NCBI GenBank assembly: GCA_964349045.1
Contig: CAYGFI010000197.1
Location: 1-7,732 of the forward strand
Origin: JACJXF01 sp964349045
Lineage (GTDB): Bacteria; Bacteroidota; Bacteroidia; Bacteroidales; GCA-2748055
Length of the DNA stretch: 7,732 nucleotides
Direction: 5' to 3'
A model generated the notes under the pieces. The model saw nothing but the letters and a program-made list of their open reading frames with translations. It had not been told where the DNA came from and made no database searches. This document shows positions 5,988-7,732 of the stretch, piece after piece; the stretch's first letter is position 1, and every line of letters starts with the position of its first letter. The position numbers and the translations under genes were made by a program.

Positions 5988-7703
5988 ATGAAAAAATTGA
6001 CCTACTTAGCACTTCTCACTTTTGTAGCATTCGCTATCAGCAGTTGCGGAGGTATCAACAAAATGAAAGAAATGTCTGCTAAAGAATATTATAAAGTTTC
6101 TCCTGAAATCCTGGAGGAACATGGCGATCAGGTAGCTATGAAAATTGATGTGAAATATCCCGCGAAATATTTCAACAAAAAAGCTACTCTTTCAGTAACA
6201 CCAATTTTGAAATACGAAAAAGGTGAGACTGCATATCCCGCAAAAGTATTTCAGGGAGAAGGAGTGCAGGGAAACAACCAGGCAATATCTTTCGCCACGG
6301 GAGGAACCGCTACAATGTCAGGCACAGTTCCTTTTACAGAAGATATGATGAAATCAGAATTATTAGTCAGGGTTGAAGCTGACCTAAAAGGTAAAAAAAT
6401 ACCTTTCGGCGACTTTAAACTGGCTGATGGAGTTGTTGCAACCCCCAAACTGGTTATGATCGATCCCAAACCAGTTATGATTGGTGATAAATTCGTGAGA
6501 ATTGTTCCGGAATCCATGATGGCCGACATACTTTATGTTATAAACAGAGCCGACATCAGGGCTTCAGAATTGAAAAAAGCAGAGTGGGTAAAAGTCATGA
6601 ATTTCATCAGTAAAGCTAATGCCGACGCTAAAATTGATCTTAAAAACCTTGAAGTATCTGCTTATGCATCTCCCGACGGAGCTGTTGAACTTAACGATAA
6701 ATTAGCTCAGAAACGTGAAGGTTCTGCTTCAGAATATCTGACAAAAGAGCTGAAAAAATCAAAAGTTCAGAAAGTTTCTGATGCAGGATTTATTTCAAAA
6801 AAATATACCGCTGAAGACTGGGACGGTTTCAAAAAACTTATGGAATCAAGCAATATCCAGGATAAGGAACTCATCCTGAGAGTACTTTCCATGTATTCCG
6901 ATCCCGTTGTTCGTGAAAAAGAGATCAAAAACATCGCTGCAGCTTACAAGACTATTGCTGATGAGATTCTTCCCCAGCTCAGAAGATCAAAACTTACGGT
7001 TAACACAGATATGGTAGGTTATTCCGATGACGAACTGAAAGGTCTTTGGGCAAGTAATCCTGATGTTTTAAAATTGGAAGAAATTCTCTATACTGCAACT
7101 TTATTTACAGATCTTAATACCAAACTGGCTGTTTACAAAAAGACTTCTGCAAATTACCCGACTTGCTTCAGAGCTGCAAATAATGCAGGTTATGTAAATT
7201 TACTTTTGGGCAATACTGATGCTGCAAAAGCTGATTTTGAAAGAGCAAAAGAATTGAAGAGCAGTGATGTTGTCAATAACAACCTTGCTTGTGTTGCTCT
7301 TATGAATGGAGATGTTGCCGGAGCACAGGAACTTTTCACTGCTTCTATGGGCGCTGGACCTGAAGTAAATTATAACCTGGGTATTATTAAAGTTATACAG
7401 GGCGACTATGATGCAGCTGCCAATTATTTCGGCAATACCGATGAATTCAATACTGCATTGGTTAAATATCTGAAGAAAGATTCCGATGGCGCTCTTGCAA
7501 CTTTGGGAAGGGTAGAGAAAGATTTTGCTAAGAAAGATTACCTCAGGGCTGTTATTGCTGCTAAACAAAGCAAAGATGAACTCGTATTCGAAAGCCTTCG
7601 TCTTGCATTCGCAAAGGACAGTGCACTGAAAAAACGTGCTGTTGTCGACATAGAATTTGCGAAGTATTTTGCAAATGATGTTTTCAAAGGACTGGTTAAA
7701 TAA
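5988..7703 (+). CDS. Outer-membrane-type lipoprotein with OmpA-like region and C-terminal TPRs
   Basis: A 571-residue envelope protein of a type common in Bacteroidota; its function is not established. It starts with a signal peptide (MKKLTYLALLTF...) ending in the lipobox ISSC with Cys20 lipidated. The next residues, GGINK, are not acidic, so the chain probably faces the periplasm. Residues about 40-155 form a beta-rich N-terminal domain (VTPILKYEKGE...). About 170-255 contains an OmpA-like segment, with SAYASPDG at 224-231 and the conserved N236 and R243. Residues about 270-340 look like a helical insertion before the last OmpA-like strand (LRRSKLTV). The C-terminal third has TPR-like helix pairs, clearest at 394-427, 428-457 and 459-485. 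In the OmpA alignment S228 takes the place of the Asp that binds diaminopimelate. It has its own promoter. A structural or scaffolding role in the envelope is inference. Confidence 0.85.
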   Translation: MKKLTYLALLTFVAFAISSCGGINKMKEMSAKEYYKVSPEILEEHGDQVAMKIDVKYPAKYFNKKATLSVTPILKYEKGETAYPAKVFQGEGVQGNNQAISFATGGTATMSGTVPFTEDMMKSELLVRVEADLKGKKIPFGDFKLADGVVATPKLVMIDPKPVMIGDKFVRIVPESMMADILYVINRADIRASELKKAEWVKVMNFISKANADAKIDLKNLEVSAYASPDGAVELNDKLAQKREGSASEYLTKELKKSKVQKVSDAGFISKKYTAEDWDGFKKLMESSNIQDKELILRVLSMYSDPVVREKEIKNIAAAYKTIADEILPQLRRSKLTVNTDMVGYSDDELKGLWASNPDVLKLEEILYTATLFTDLNTKLAVYKKTSANYPTCFRAANNAGYVNLLLGNTDAAKADFERAKELKSSDVVNNNLACVALMNGDVAGAQELFTASMGAGPEVNYNLGIIKVIQGDYDAAANYFGNTDEFNTALVKYLKKDSDGALATLGRVEKDFAKKDYLRAVIAAKQSKDELVFESLRLAFAKDSALKKRAVVDIEFAKYFANDVFKGLVK

Positions 7704-7720
7704 ATTATACCATCTCAAAT

Positions 7721-7732
7721 AAAAAAGGCTGT
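7721..7732 (+). terminator. Possible left half of a terminator, cut by the window end
   Basis: AAAAAAGGCTGT begins 18 bases after the lipoprotein stop codon. In this type of genome an A-run followed by a GC-rich arm is often the left side of a bidirectional hairpin terminator. The matching right arm would lie beyond the window, so this rests on position and composition only. Confidence 0.25.

Noticed and set aside
7200..7718. 172-codon minus-strand open frame over the TPR region
   Set aside because: The composition is that of a shadow frame (many Cys, Phe, Ile, Ser), and the plus strand holds a clear lipoprotein gene.

Overview
The window looks like a chromosomal housekeeping segment from a member of the Bacteroidota, probably a Bacteroidales-like environmental lineage. 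Three things point there. Protein sequences are typical of that phylum. Perfect or near-perfect Bacteroidota -7 promoter boxes (TAnnTTTG) precede three of the genes. No purine-rich Shine-Dalgarno sequence is seen ahead of any start; the leaders are A/T-rich instead. All five genes are on the plus strand. There are no mobile elements, CRISPR arrays, tRNAs or rRNAs.

Layout: (1) 1-189, an AT-rich palindromic stretch, a CGTCACAT tandem array and an rpsO promoter. (2) 190-456, rpsO (ribosomal protein S15), closed by a hairpin terminator. (3) 457-712, a spacer with scattered GTTACC words. (4) 713-2848, pnp (polynucleotide phosphorylase), closed by a strong intrinsic terminator at 2870-2897. (5) 3003-5120, a family S9A prolyl oligopeptidase predicted to be a lipoprotein. 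(6) 5121-5237, a nested inverted repeat and four tandem 18-bp units that end five bases before the next start codon. (7) 5238-5873, a small deoxynucleoside kinase. (8) 5988-7703, a lipoprotein with an OmpA-like region and C-terminal TPRs, preceded by its own promoter.

The rpsO-pnp order is an old and widely conserved pairing of translation and RNA turnover, but here the two genes are separated by a terminator, so they are probably mostly transcribed apart. The peptidase and the TPR/OmpA protein act in the envelope; the kinase is a cytosolic nucleotide-salvage enzyme. The kinase has no visible promoter and may depend on transcription from the peptidase gene. I see no multi-gene pathway across the window.

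No clearly new biological system is visible. The features most worth a second look are the unrelated short-repeat tracts in three of the intergenic gaps, the 18-bp array just ahead of the kinase start codon, and the OmpA-like domain whose usual peptidoglycan-binding Asp aligns with Ser.
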